Origin: Parachlamydiaceae bacterium
Lineage (GTDB): Bacteria; Chlamydiota; Chlamydiia; Chlamydiales; Parachlamydiaceae
DNA: 5,301 bases
Direction of reading: 5' to 3'
Assembly (NCBI GenBank): GCA_013815395.1
Contig: JACDGH010000201.1
Location: 1-5,301 of the forward strand
The position numbers were made by a program, and so were the translations under genes. Under the pieces are notes generated by a model that worked only from the letters and a program-made list of their open reading frames with translations, ran no database searches and was not told the DNA's origin. Positions 1 through 5,301 of the stretch are shown piece after piece (positions within the stretch are counted from its first letter, which is position 1; each line of letters starts with the position of its first letter).

Positions 1-653
1 GCCTGGATGAATTATTTCCAAGCACGCAGAAAGGTTGGGTTGATAGCCAACATCAATTTATGCGCAAATTATTTGATCGGCTTACGCCAGATGGCCACCT
101 TCTCATCGTCGATAATTCTTACCCTGAAGCAAATCACCGCATATTGCAACTTCGCGATCTTTTAGTCAGTGAAGGCGTGCCTGTACAGGCACCTTGCGTG
201 TGGCGGGGTGAATGCCCAGCTCTTAAAGTTAAAAACAGCCCTTGTTATGCCCAAAGGGAATTTGAAAAACCTTATCTCATTAAAGGTATCCAACGCGCTC
301 TATCTATTAATTTAAGCTCTTTAAAAATGTCTTATATTCTTTTCCGTCACCCTTCCGCCGGTTGGCCTAAACTCGCTCATGATATGCATCGCGTGATCAG
401 CCCCCCGATTGAATCCTTCCATGGCAAGCGCTTTTACTTATGTGGTACAGAAGGTAAAAAACAACTTGGTACGCATTTAACTACTCACCCACAAGAATCA
501 CGCGCTTTTGAATATTTGCGAAGAGGGGAATTAATTTCTCTTGATAACGCCTTAGACACGCAAAACGCTATTGATATTGTTGAAGGCACTGCATTACACC
601 TTGAAGCGGCCTGCGGGAAACCGATCCCAGAAATTAAAGAAACATTTAATTAA
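1..653 (+). CDS. Rsm22/METTL17-family SAM-dependent methyltransferase-like protein, 5'-truncated by window
   Basis: Only the C-terminal 216 residues are visible. The frame is open from base 3 with no stop before the first ATG at 60, so the true start lies left of the window and that ATG is probably internal. The segment around 66-120 reads FDRLTPDGHLLIVDNS, the late strand of a Rossmann-type methyltransferase fold. Downstream is the Rsm22 signature: counted from the ATG at 60, cysteines lie at 46, 52 and 62 (APCVWRGECPALK, then PCYAQR) and at 128 (FYLCGTEGK). The spacing resembles the four Fe-S ligands described for mitochondrial METTL17/Rsm22. Family members act on or near the small ribosomal subunit, but whether bacterial ones methylate RNA is not established. 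The gene is followed after 19 nt by an unrecognised gene, probably in the same transcript. Family assignment is fairly secure; the substrate is unknown. Confidence 0.75.
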   Translation, partial: LDELFPSTQKGWVDSQHQFMRKLFDRLTPDGHLLIVDNSYPEANHRILQLRDLLVSEGVPVQAPCVWRGECPALKVKNSPCYAQREFEKPYLIKGIQRALSINLSSLKMSYILFRHPSAGWPKLAHDMHRVISPPIESFHGKRFYLCGTEGKKQLGTHLTTHPQESRAFEYLRRGELISLDNALDTQNAIDIVEGTALHLEAACGKPIPEIKETFN

Positions 654-672
654 GGGTTTGAATTTAAGCAAC

Positions 673-2385
673 ATGCAAGATCCTTCAACTCAAGCTCTGA
701 CTGCGCAATTGCAAAATGCTGCGCATCGCTTGGAGGCTTATTCTAAAGAAGTATTTAAAAGGCAAAAGATTTCTCCGCTAGAGAAGACAATTTTTCTGTT
801 TAAAATGTTAGTTACCGATAAAAAACGTGAGCAGTTCGAAGTTTTACAGGCTATCGACCTGATTAGTCGCGAGCGTTTATTTATACAAAAACTCAAAGAA
901 GGCACACTAGCAGAAAAAGGGCTAGCTGACATCTTAACAAAAACGATTGAAGCCTATAATAATAGCCATGACTATCGAAAAAATTACAATGCCCAACAAA
1001 ATAGTACAATTTCAAAGTTTCTTCAGCTTGAAAGATCCGCAGCTCGTTATCCTCTTCCAAAAATTGATCTGCCCCAAGAAAAGTCATTAAAATTTCATTA
1101 TCCAGGAATTTCTTGCCCCATCAAAAAGCATAAGGCCGCCCCGCTCGTTAAATCAGGCGCCACTATTCAGCTGTCTAAACAAGCGGAAGAACTTTTTCAA
1201 ATGAAGGTTTTAACTCTCTTAGAACGTTATGGCATTGCGACAAATCCTGAAGCCCGGAATATTGTAAAAAACTCACCGATCATTACAGTCCTGGAAAGTG
1301 AAACCTCAAAATGTACCTTAACCCAAAAATTGTTCTTATTTCCCGAACAAAGCATTGTCGTTATGGGTTCTTCTGAATTAGATCTTAAAACACAAACCAT
1401 CCAAAAATTATTTCCGGAAACATTTTATATTTCTCTTGAATCCACTCAAACCGGCTTCCCACATCCATCTCAACGTGCCGGCTGGGCTTTAGCCAATCAA
1501 CTTCTTCCGGAAAGTCCTCAAAGGCCCGACTTGCTGGACTCCCTATCTCATTTCTTTGAGCGAAAAAAGTTAACCATGACAGGTCTTCTCCCCCACGGCA
1601 AACTTCTCGCTAAAGCAAAAAACCTTCTCAGAATAAAAAAACACTTATTCGAAATCAATAAAAACGAGTTGATTGAACTTCACCGCAATTATTTCCTGAC
1701 GCTACTAGAAATCGCCCCCTCTCCACTAAATAGAGGAGAGATCCGCTCTTCAATTATCGAATTTTATGATATGCTTCACCGCCACTCAACGCCTTTTGAT
1801 GTCCTTGTTGACGCGCATCAACAGATGCGAGACTTATTTATTACTAGACCTCATAACGCTCTACTTGAAGCCATTATCGCCGAACCCTCTCAAGCATTTC
1901 AAAAAAAATATCAAGGAATGAAATACGAGATAGCCAATGATTTTTTGCAAAAGGCTTTAGATTCTTCGCATCGTGAAATCATCTCATGCGATAAATTATA
2001 CCTCGCGCGGGCACAAATTGAGCATTTGGTGCCCGCGCGAGGTATAGAAATACAGTGGAAATACATCGATTCTCTTGGAACCCTTTTGGGGACCTCTACT
2101 AATAGAATTATCTTACAATATTTTTCTGAAGATCTGTTATATGTACCGCCAACACTCAATGTCTTCGAGCAAAAAATACAATCAGCAGCATATAGGCAGG
2201 TAAAGGAATTTATGGAGGAATTACATGCGGAGTTAAGCGTTAATAAAGATGAAAACTATCAACTCATTTACAGCCAAATTAAAGCGGGCCTGTTAAATGA
2301 AATTGACATTTTAAATAGTAATGATCAACTTCCTGTTTCCACTGAGCTGGCGTCCTATTTTCAATTGCGCCATCAAAGCTTATGA
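673..2385 (+). CDS. Unrecognised 570-residue soluble protein
   Basis: I do not recognise this protein. I chose the ATG at 673 (protein starts MQDPSTQALTAQL), 19 nt after the upstream stop. The frame stays open back to an ATG at 571, but that start would overlap the Rsm22-like gene by 83 nt. The ribosome site is poor: AAGGG at 652-656 is too far from 673, and a TTG at 658 is an unlikely alternative. The product looks mainly alpha-helical and charged. I see no signal peptide, membrane segment or Cys/His metal cluster. The first 120 residues (ending near DILTKTIEAYNN) look like helical bundle; the centre (about 190-260) looks mixed alpha/beta; the C-terminal 300 are again helical. Codons 442-458 lie in a perfect GC-rich inverted repeat. 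The 3' end overlaps the convergent HTH-EIIA gene by 13 bp. It could be a lineage-specific chlamydial protein, but no function can be inferred. Confidence 0.8.
   Translation: MQDPSTQALTAQLQNAAHRLEAYSKEVFKRQKISPLEKTIFLFKMLVTDKKREQFEVLQAIDLISRERLFIQKLKEGTLAEKGLADILTKTIEAYNNSHDYRKNYNAQQNSTISKFLQLERSAARYPLPKIDLPQEKSLKFHYPGISCPIKKHKAAPLVKSGATIQLSKQAEELFQMKVLTLLERYGIATNPEARNIVKNSPIITVLESETSKCTLTQKLFLFPEQSIVVMGSSELDLKTQTIQKLFPETFYISLESTQTGFPHPSQRAGWALANQLLPESPQRPDLLDSLSHFFERKKLTMTGLLPHGKLLAKAKNLLRIKKHLFEINKNELIELHRNYFLTLLEIAPSPLNRGEIRSSIIEFYDMLHRHSTPFDVLVDAHQQMRDLFITRPHNALLEAIIAEPSQAFQKKYQGMKYEIANDFLQKALDSSHREIISCDKLYLARAQIEHLVPARGIEIQWKYIDSLGTLLGTSTNRIILQYFSEDLLYVPPTLNVFEQKIQSAAYRQVKEFMEELHAELSVNKDENYQLIYSQIKAGLLNEIDILNSNDQLPVSTELASYFQLRHQSL
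1997..2046. repeat. Perfect 18-bp inverted repeat inside a coding sequence
   Basis: The left arm at 1997-2014 (TATACCTCGCGCGGGCAC) is the exact reverse complement of 2029-2046, with a 14-nt centre. In the centre, AAAT (2015-2018) can also pair with ATTT (2024-2027), with G2028 bulged, leaving a 5-nt loop. Twelve of the 18 arm bases are G or C, while the flanks are AT-rich. The reading frame passes through unbroken, giving a peptide from YLARAQ to HLVPARG. The arms are followed by GAAATAC rather than a T run, so an intrinsic terminator is unlikely. It may be a small palindromic element or the product of template switching; the sequence cannot separate these. Confidence 0.9.
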
Positions 2386-3095
2386 GGCATGTTGCCTTCC
2401 CATTCTTTAATGTATTCCAGCAAAACTTCTTTGGTCGGCTTCTTACTTAGAAGAGCAAGGGTTTCTTTTTGACTACTCAGATGGGCGATTTTAGCAAGCA
2501 GGTGGAGATGCCGCTTGTCATCACTGGCAAAAAGGAAAAATAACGTGTTCACTGGCTTGCCATCCATCGCATCATAGGGGATTGGTTTTTCTGGAAATAC
2601 TACTGAAACCATATCTAAATGGGCATCTAACAAGAAATCACGTGTGTGCGGAATGGCAATGCCATTATTTAAAGCAGTAGATTGTAAGGCTTCACGATCG
2701 AGAAGTAAATCACTGATCACTTCAGCGTCAAGACTTAGATCGGCTGCAACCAATTTCATTGCATTTCGAATCACTTCATCTTTAGTGCTGCCAGGAACAT
2801 TGCGCAACACGCCCCCTTTATAGATGGCGCGAAAAAGGCTAAATTGCTTATTGCCTCCAGAGGTGTATGGATGAACAATATTTTCTTCTACGCAATTTTT
2901 AGACGAATCCATAAAAGGACCGGGATTGTTACTGCCGATTTTTTGGCCCATGACCCAATCTTCAATTTCTAATCGATTAAAACGATATTGATAATTAATG
3001 CGATAGGCAGGGATTTTTCCATCGACTAGCCAGCGTCGTATCGTCGTTTCTGATACGTTGAGAAGTTCTGATACATCTTTAATTTTCAGGTCCAT
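2373..3095 (-). CDS. ptsN: PTS EIIA (PtsN-type) with N-terminal helix-turn-helix domain
   Basis: The 240-residue protein has two parts. Residues 3-50 form an excisionase/MerR-like helix-turn-helix: DVSELLNVSETTIRRWLVDG, then a YRFNRLEIEDWV wing. After a linker (about 51-84), residues 85-235 are an EIIA fructose/nitrogen-type domain with LQSTALNNGIAIPHTRD. In it, His150 is the expected phosphorylation site. A late strand and helix, PVNTLFFLFASDD and HLHLLAKIAHL, also match the family. E. coli PtsN is a single EIIA domain, so the DNA-binding part is the notable addition; as I recall, C. trachomatis ptsN_2 has the same layout. The likely role is a transcription regulator whose activity depends on phosphorylation by HPr, but its targets cannot be seen. 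The start at 3095 is supported by AGAGG at 3100-3104, 4 nt away. It is the last gene of the operon, 39 nt after the other ptsN. Confidence 0.93.
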   Translation of the reverse strand: MDLKIKDVSELLNVSETTIRRWLVDGKIPAYRINYQYRFNRLEIEDWVMGQKIGSNNPGPFMDSSKNCVEENIVHPYTSGGNKQFSLFRAIYKGGVLRNVPGSTKDEVIRNAMKLVAADLSLDAEVISDLLLDREALQSTALNNGIAIPHTRDFLLDAHLDMVSVVFPEKPIPYDAMDGKPVNTLFFLFASDDKRHLHLLAKIAHLSSQKETLALLSKKPTKEVLLEYIKEWEGNMPHKL

Positions 3096-3099
3096 GATA

Positions 3100-3104
3100 C
3101 CTCT
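3100..3104 (-). promoter_or_regulatory. Ribosome binding site of the HTH-EIIA gene
   Basis: The minus strand reads AGAGG, 4 nt before the ATG at 3095. It supports a start that keeps the whole helix-turn-helix domain. Confidence 0.55.
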
Positions 3105-3134
3105 AAAATCCTATCTGCATTAATATGAATAAAC

Positions 3135-3584
3135 TCAAAATGTCTTGAAAAGATCTATAATACCTTGTGTCGAATTCAGAGTTAACATTTTTTTTCGTAT
3201 TTGTTCATCTTTTATTGCGTAGGTCAGGGATGATAAGATTTGCAAATATTCCGTTTGTTTATCATCAGGACCTCCAATTAGAAAGATCACACGTACGGGT
3301 GCCCCATCTAAAGACTTCCAATCCAGCCCTTTACGCAAAATTCCTATAGCTATAAAAAAATCATTATAAGATGCTAATTTAGCATGAGGTATTGCTGTTC
3401 CCATACCGACACCGGTTGAAACAATTTTTTCACGTTCAATGATGGCTTCGTAAAAAGAAGTTTGATCTTGCAACTTTCCTGCGCTATAAATCTTTTCAAC
3501 CATCATCTTAATGGCTGCATCGCGAGAGTCAGCATCTAAAAAAACAACAAGTTGCGAATCCAAATACTTGGATATTTTTATCAT
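3135..3584 (-). CDS. ptsN: PTS EIIA protein, stand-alone PtsN type
   Basis: The protein is 149 residues, close to the usual PtsN length, and consists of a single EIIA domain. The central motif REKIVSTGVGMGTAIPHAK contains His67, the residue phosphorylated by HPr in this family. A later segment, PVRVIFLIGGPDDKQTEYL, fits the second half of the fold. No EIIB or EIIC permease domain is attached or encoded nearby. A regulatory role in a PTS-type phosphorelay is therefore more likely than sugar import (inference from family and context). It begins 14 nt after the dut stop, with AAGAAG at 3589-3594 as a modest ribosome site, and is followed 39 nt later by the HTH-fused paralogue. The two EIIA domains differ clearly in sequence, so they are not a recent duplication. 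Confidence 0.95.
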   Translation of the reverse strand: MIKISKYLDSQLVVFLDADSRDAAIKMMVEKIYSAGKLQDQTSFYEAIIEREKIVSTGVGMGTAIPHAKLASYNDFFIAIGILRKGLDWKSLDGAPVRVIFLIGGPDDKQTEYLQILSSLTYAIKDEQIRKKMLTLNSTQGIIDLFKTF

Positions 3585-3598
3585 AAGTCTTCTTAGAG

Positions 3599-4045
3599 TT
3601 AATTTAAACCAGTATGACCAAAACCGCCGACACCCCTTTTGGTTTCAGCTAGTTCTGCTGCTGAAACGAAATTAGCTTGGAAGACGGGACAAACAACAAT
3701 CTGCGCAATGCGCATACCGGGTGTAACTGTAAAGTTTTGTGTGCTATGATTAATCAGAATAATGCCTACCTCACCGCGGTAGTCGGCATCGATAGTTCCA
3801 GGAGTGTTTAATACGCTAATTTGATTTTTTAAAGCAAGACCGCTGCGTGGTCTCACTTGAATTTCATAACCTAAAGGAATTTGAAAATGCAAGCCCGTTG
3901 GAATTAGGCGCGAAGCACCAGGCGCTATAATGATATCTTGCAAAATATACGCTTTAACGTCCGCTCCAGAAGCGCCTGAGGAAGCATAAACTGGAATCTG
4001 TACATCCTCTTCTGCTAAAACTGCAATGTCAATTTTTTGTTGCAT
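3599..4045 (-). CDS. dut: Deoxyuridine 5'-triphosphate nucleotidohydrolase (dUTPase)
   Basis: This is a trimeric-type dUTPase that hydrolyses dUTP to dUMP and pyrophosphate. It keeps uracil out of DNA and supplies dUMP for thymidylate synthesis. All five family motifs are present in the 148 residues: SGASGADVKA (about 23-32); PRSGLA (66-71); NTPGTIDADYRGEVGI (80-95) with the catalytic Asp86; PGMRIAQIV (109-117); and RGVGGFGHTG (137-146), the flexible C-terminal arm that closes over the substrate. The length is normal and nothing is missing. The start at 4045 is well supported by AAGGGA at 4054-4059, 8 nt upstream. It lies 32 nt after accD and 14 nt before ptsN, so it is very probably cotranscribed with both. 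Function is secure. Confidence 0.98.
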   Translation of the reverse strand: MQQKIDIAVLAEEDVQIPVYASSGASGADVKAYILQDIIIAPGASRLIPTGLHFQIPLGYEIQVRPRSGLALKNQISVLNTPGTIDADYRGEVGIILINHSTQNFTVTPGMRIAQIVVCPVFQANFVSAAELAETKRGVGGFGHTGLN

Positions 4046-4053
4046 ACGAAAAG

Positions 4054-4059
4054 TCCCTT
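4054..4059 (-). promoter_or_regulatory. Ribosome binding site of dut
   Basis: The minus strand reads AAGGGA, 8 nt before the dut ATG at 4045. It is the clearest Shine-Dalgarno in the operon and fixes the dut start. Confidence 0.7.
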
Positions 4060-4077
4060 AATATGAGTGGTAAATTT

Positions 4078-4995
4078 TTAAGATTGGCTTACTTTCTTTA
4101 TATTATTTTTTGCTACATCAGGAGAACCAATAGTCTCGCCATCATTTCCGCGCGGATTACCCTTTAAAAAATCCAAGAATTCTATCAATATATTTTTTAG
4201 ATCGCGACGATTTACAATGCGATCGATCATCCCATGTTTCAATAGAAATTCTGACTGTTGTGCTCCTGGAGGTAACTTTTGTCCAATAGTTTGTTCTATT
4301 ACGCGCGGTCCGGCAAAACAAATCAAGGCATTAGGTTCGGCAATAATAATGTCGCCAAGCGAAGCAAAGGAAGCTGTAACCCCTCCCGTCGTAGGATTTG
4401 TCAATATCGATATATAGGGAATTTGAGCTTCATGCAGTTTTGCAAGGGCGGCAGAGGTTTTGGCCATTTGCATAAGAGAGAGGATGGATTCTTGCATACG
4501 CGCCCCACCGGACGTTGATACAATAATAAGGGGCAATCTTTTTTCAAGAGCGAGTTCAATCAACAAAGTTAGGCGCTCTCCCACAACTGATCCCATGGAG
4601 CCGCCCATGAAATTAAAGTTAAGCACTCCAAGAGCTATAGGCATTGCACCGATATTACACGTGCCTACCACGATAGCTTCATCGTATCCAGATTTCTCCT
4701 TAGCAGAGACTAATCGATCAACATATGGTTCTGTATCGACGAAATGCAAAGAATCGATTGCTTGCAAATTTGTGAATAATTCATGAAAAGAATCATCATC
4801 TGACAAGTTTTTAATGCGCTCTTCAACGGAAAGGCGATAGTGATAATCGCACTTAGGGCAGCAGTTGCTATTTTGCTCAAGCTCATTAGCATGAATCAGT
4901 TCATTACAGTGGGTGCATTTAAGCCAGCCACTAAAACTATCTTTTTTAGCCGTTTGGATTTTGATTTTAGGTTTGGAACGTGAAAACAATCCCAT
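4078..4995 (-). CDS. accD: Acetyl-CoA carboxylase carboxyltransferase subunit beta
   Basis: AccD pairs with AccA to transfer the carboxyl group from biotin on the carrier protein to acetyl-CoA, giving malonyl-CoA for fatty-acid synthesis in the cytoplasm. The 305-residue length is typical. An N-terminal four-cysteine zinc ribbon is visible: CTHC at Cys27/Cys30 and CPKC at Cys46/Cys49. The crotonase-like core follows with GGSMGSVVGE (131-140), SGGARMQE (162-169), TTGGVTASFASLGD (202-215) and AGPRVIEQT (228-236), then LKHGMID near 252-258. The tail after about residue 280 is polar and probably disordered. The start at 4995 gives the usual MGLF opening. Its ribosome site is weak (GAGA at 5003-5006). 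It is the first gene of the leftward operon, with a promoter about 120 nt upstream. No accA is in the window. Confidence 0.98.
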   Translation of the reverse strand: MGLFSRSKPKIKIQTAKKDSFSGWLKCTHCNELIHANELEQNSNCCPKCDYHYRLSVEERIKNLSDDDSFHELFTNLQAIDSLHFVDTEPYVDRLVSAKEKSGYDEAIVVGTCNIGAMPIALGVLNFNFMGGSMGSVVGERLTLLIELALEKRLPLIIVSTSGGARMQESILSLMQMAKTSAALAKLHEAQIPYISILTNPTTGGVTASFASLGDIIIAEPNALICFAGPRVIEQTIGQKLPPGAQQSEFLLKHGMIDRIVNRRDLKNILIEFLDFLKGNPRGNDGETIGSPDVAKNNIKKVSQS

Positions 4996-5048
4996 CTTTA
5001 TTTCTCATCTGTTGAATTGCTGGGTTTATTTTAAAACACTGAGCCATA

Positions 5049-5090
5049 AAGATAAAGGTTAAAATTAGGTTTTATCTTGCGCGGTCGCAA
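5049..5090 (-). other. Two overlapping small hairpins in the accD leader
   Basis: AAGATAAA (5049-5056) is the exact reverse complement of 5071-5078. A second repeat, TTGCG (5077-5081) against CGCAA (5086-5090) with a 4-nt loop, shares bases 5077-5078 with the first, so only one can form fully at a time. Both lie in the predicted untranslated leader. The first stem is AT-rich and weak, and neither is followed by a U run on the accD strand. A regulatory role is only a possibility, and no known riboswitch class is recognised. Confidence 0.3.
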
Positions 5091-5119
5091 CCCACATAAT
5101 TAATAAGAGTATGATTTGC

Positions 5120-5148
5120 GGTATAGTCTGAAGTTTTCGATATGTCAA
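5120..5148 (-). promoter_or_regulatory. Probable main promoter of the accD-dut-ptsN-ptsN operon
   Basis: On the minus strand a perfect -35 box TTGACA (5143-5148) is followed by a 17-nt spacer and a -10 box TATACC (5120-5125, four of six consensus bases). Transcription would begin near 5113, leaving a leader of roughly 115-120 nt before the accD ATG. This fits the housekeeping sigma factor consensus (sigma-66 in chlamydiae). Box sequences and spacing are seen directly; activity is inferred. Confidence 0.6.
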
Positions 5149-5185
5149 CTTAAAATCTTACCTTACTCAAAAGACTCTAAAAAGT

Positions 5186-5194
5186 ATTATATCA
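5186..5194 (-). promoter_or_regulatory. Possible second, extended -10 promoter upstream of accD
   Basis: The minus strand reads TGATATAAT, a perfect TATAAT (5186-5191) preceded by the TGn extension. No good -35 box lies 16-18 nt further upstream, so it would depend on the extended -10 alone. It would start transcription about 65-70 nt upstream of the first promoter. In AT-rich DNA such a match can occur by chance. Confidence 0.3.
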
Positions 5195-5276
5195 CCCCTC
5201 CGGGCTGAAAGGGAATAGCAGAAAATAGATAATATGCGTTTGGCGAGCCCCTGGAGTGCGTCGGCTTTGCCGCGCC

Positions 5277-5301
5277 CTTCAATTCAGGAGGTCAGTTGAA
5301 G
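5277..5301. repeat. Inverted repeat at window edge enclosing a perfect Shine-Dalgarno
   Basis: CTTCAA (5277-5282) and TTGAAG (5296-5301) are reverse complements around a 13-nt centre that contains AGGAGG (5286-5291) on the plus strand. The right arm ends on the last base, so the full repeat length cannot be seen. It may be the translation start region of a rightward gene beyond the edge, or the middle of a larger palindrome whose left half is the GC-rich 5241-5276 segment. Confidence 0.4.

Larger units (their letters stand above)
4996..5301. other. Intergenic region right of accD, no complete gene seen
   Basis: These 306 bases contain no convincing complete gene on either strand. The part next to accD (4996 to about 5194) is AT-rich and holds the leader and candidate promoters. 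The part from about 5195 to the edge is richer in G and C, with an 18-nt hairpin at 5258-5275 (GCG-T-CGGC, loop TTT, GCCG-CGC; one T bulged). The only tiny plus-strand ORF with an ATG (5234-5299, 21 codons) has no ribosome site and is not called. No tRNA or recognisable RNA gene was found here. Confidence 0.6.

Noticed and set aside
571..672. Longer start for the unrecognised gene at ATG 571
   Set aside because: It would overlap the Rsm22-like gene by 83 nt, and the added residues are an out-of-frame reading of that gene. ATG 673 just after its stop is more natural, though its ribosome site is weak.
738..1087. Two 64-codon minus-strand ORFs (738-932 and 893-1087)
   Set aside because: They lie wholly inside the 673-2385 gene, overlap each other and show no family features.
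1719..1740. CTCTCC...GGAGAG 6-bp inverted repeat in the unrecognised gene
   Set aside because: It is short, has a 10-nt loop and is expected by chance in a sequence of this length.
1911..2159. 82-codon minus-strand ORF opposite the palindrome
   Set aside because: It is an antisense shadow of the plus-strand gene with no ribosome site or recognisable motif.
2385..2397. Intrinsic terminator between the convergent genes
   Set aside because: The stem is only 5 bp and no T run follows on either strand.
3096..3134. Possible promoter between the two ptsN genes (TTGAGT, 17 nt, GATAGG)
   Set aside because: The -10 box matches only three of six consensus bases, and AT-rich DNA gives such matches easily. 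Cotranscription from upstream is simpler.
4217..4786. Plus-strand ORFs opposite accD
   Set aside because: AccD is fully supported by its conserved motifs on the other strand. These plus-strand frames are cysteine- and proline-rich antisense readings without family features.
4710..4892. 60-codon minus-strand ORF overlapping the 5' half of accD
   Set aside because: It is an alternative frame within accD on the same strand, with no independent support.

Overview
The window reads as a piece of a chlamydial chromosome, probably from an environmental (Parachlamydia-like) member rather than from Chlamydia itself. The main reason is the leftward gene run accD - dut - ptsN - ptsN with an N-terminal helix-turn-helix. 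From memory this is the order found in Chlamydia trachomatis (CT293-CT290). The genus cannot be fixed from this sequence alone. Most of the DNA is AT-rich, apart from a GC-rich hairpin inside one gene and a GC-rich patch at the right edge.

Left part (1-2385, plus strand). The window opens inside a gene whose last 216 codons encode the C-terminal part of an Rsm22/METTL17-like methyltransferase. It keeps the family's four cysteines. Nineteen bases later comes a 570-residue soluble, helix-rich protein that I do not recognise. Its coding sequence contains a perfect 18-bp GC-rich inverted repeat. The short gap suggests that the two genes are cotranscribed.

Middle and right part (2373-4995, minus strand). 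A compact four-gene operon is read leftward. It encodes the acetyl-CoA carboxylase carboxyltransferase beta subunit (AccD), dUTPase (Dut), a stand-alone PTS EIIA of the PtsN type, and a second EIIA fused behind an excisionase/MerR-type DNA-binding domain. Gaps are 32, 14 and 39 nt. The last gene runs into the unrecognised plus-strand gene, and their 3' ends overlap by 13 bp. The operon joins fatty-acid synthesis, dUTP removal and a phosphorelay-type regulator pair. Both EIIA proteins keep the phosphorylatable histidine, and no sugar permease is present in the window, so a regulatory rather than transport role is likely.

Right edge (4996-5301). No convincing complete gene is present. The region holds a good minus-strand promoter for the operon (TTGACA, 17 nt, TATACC), a second possible extended -10 box further upstream, and small inverted repeats in the leader. 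Last comes a GC-rich segment with a perfect AGGAGG and an inverted repeat that ends on the final base. This segment is either the front of a rightward gene or half of a palindromic element cut by the window edge.
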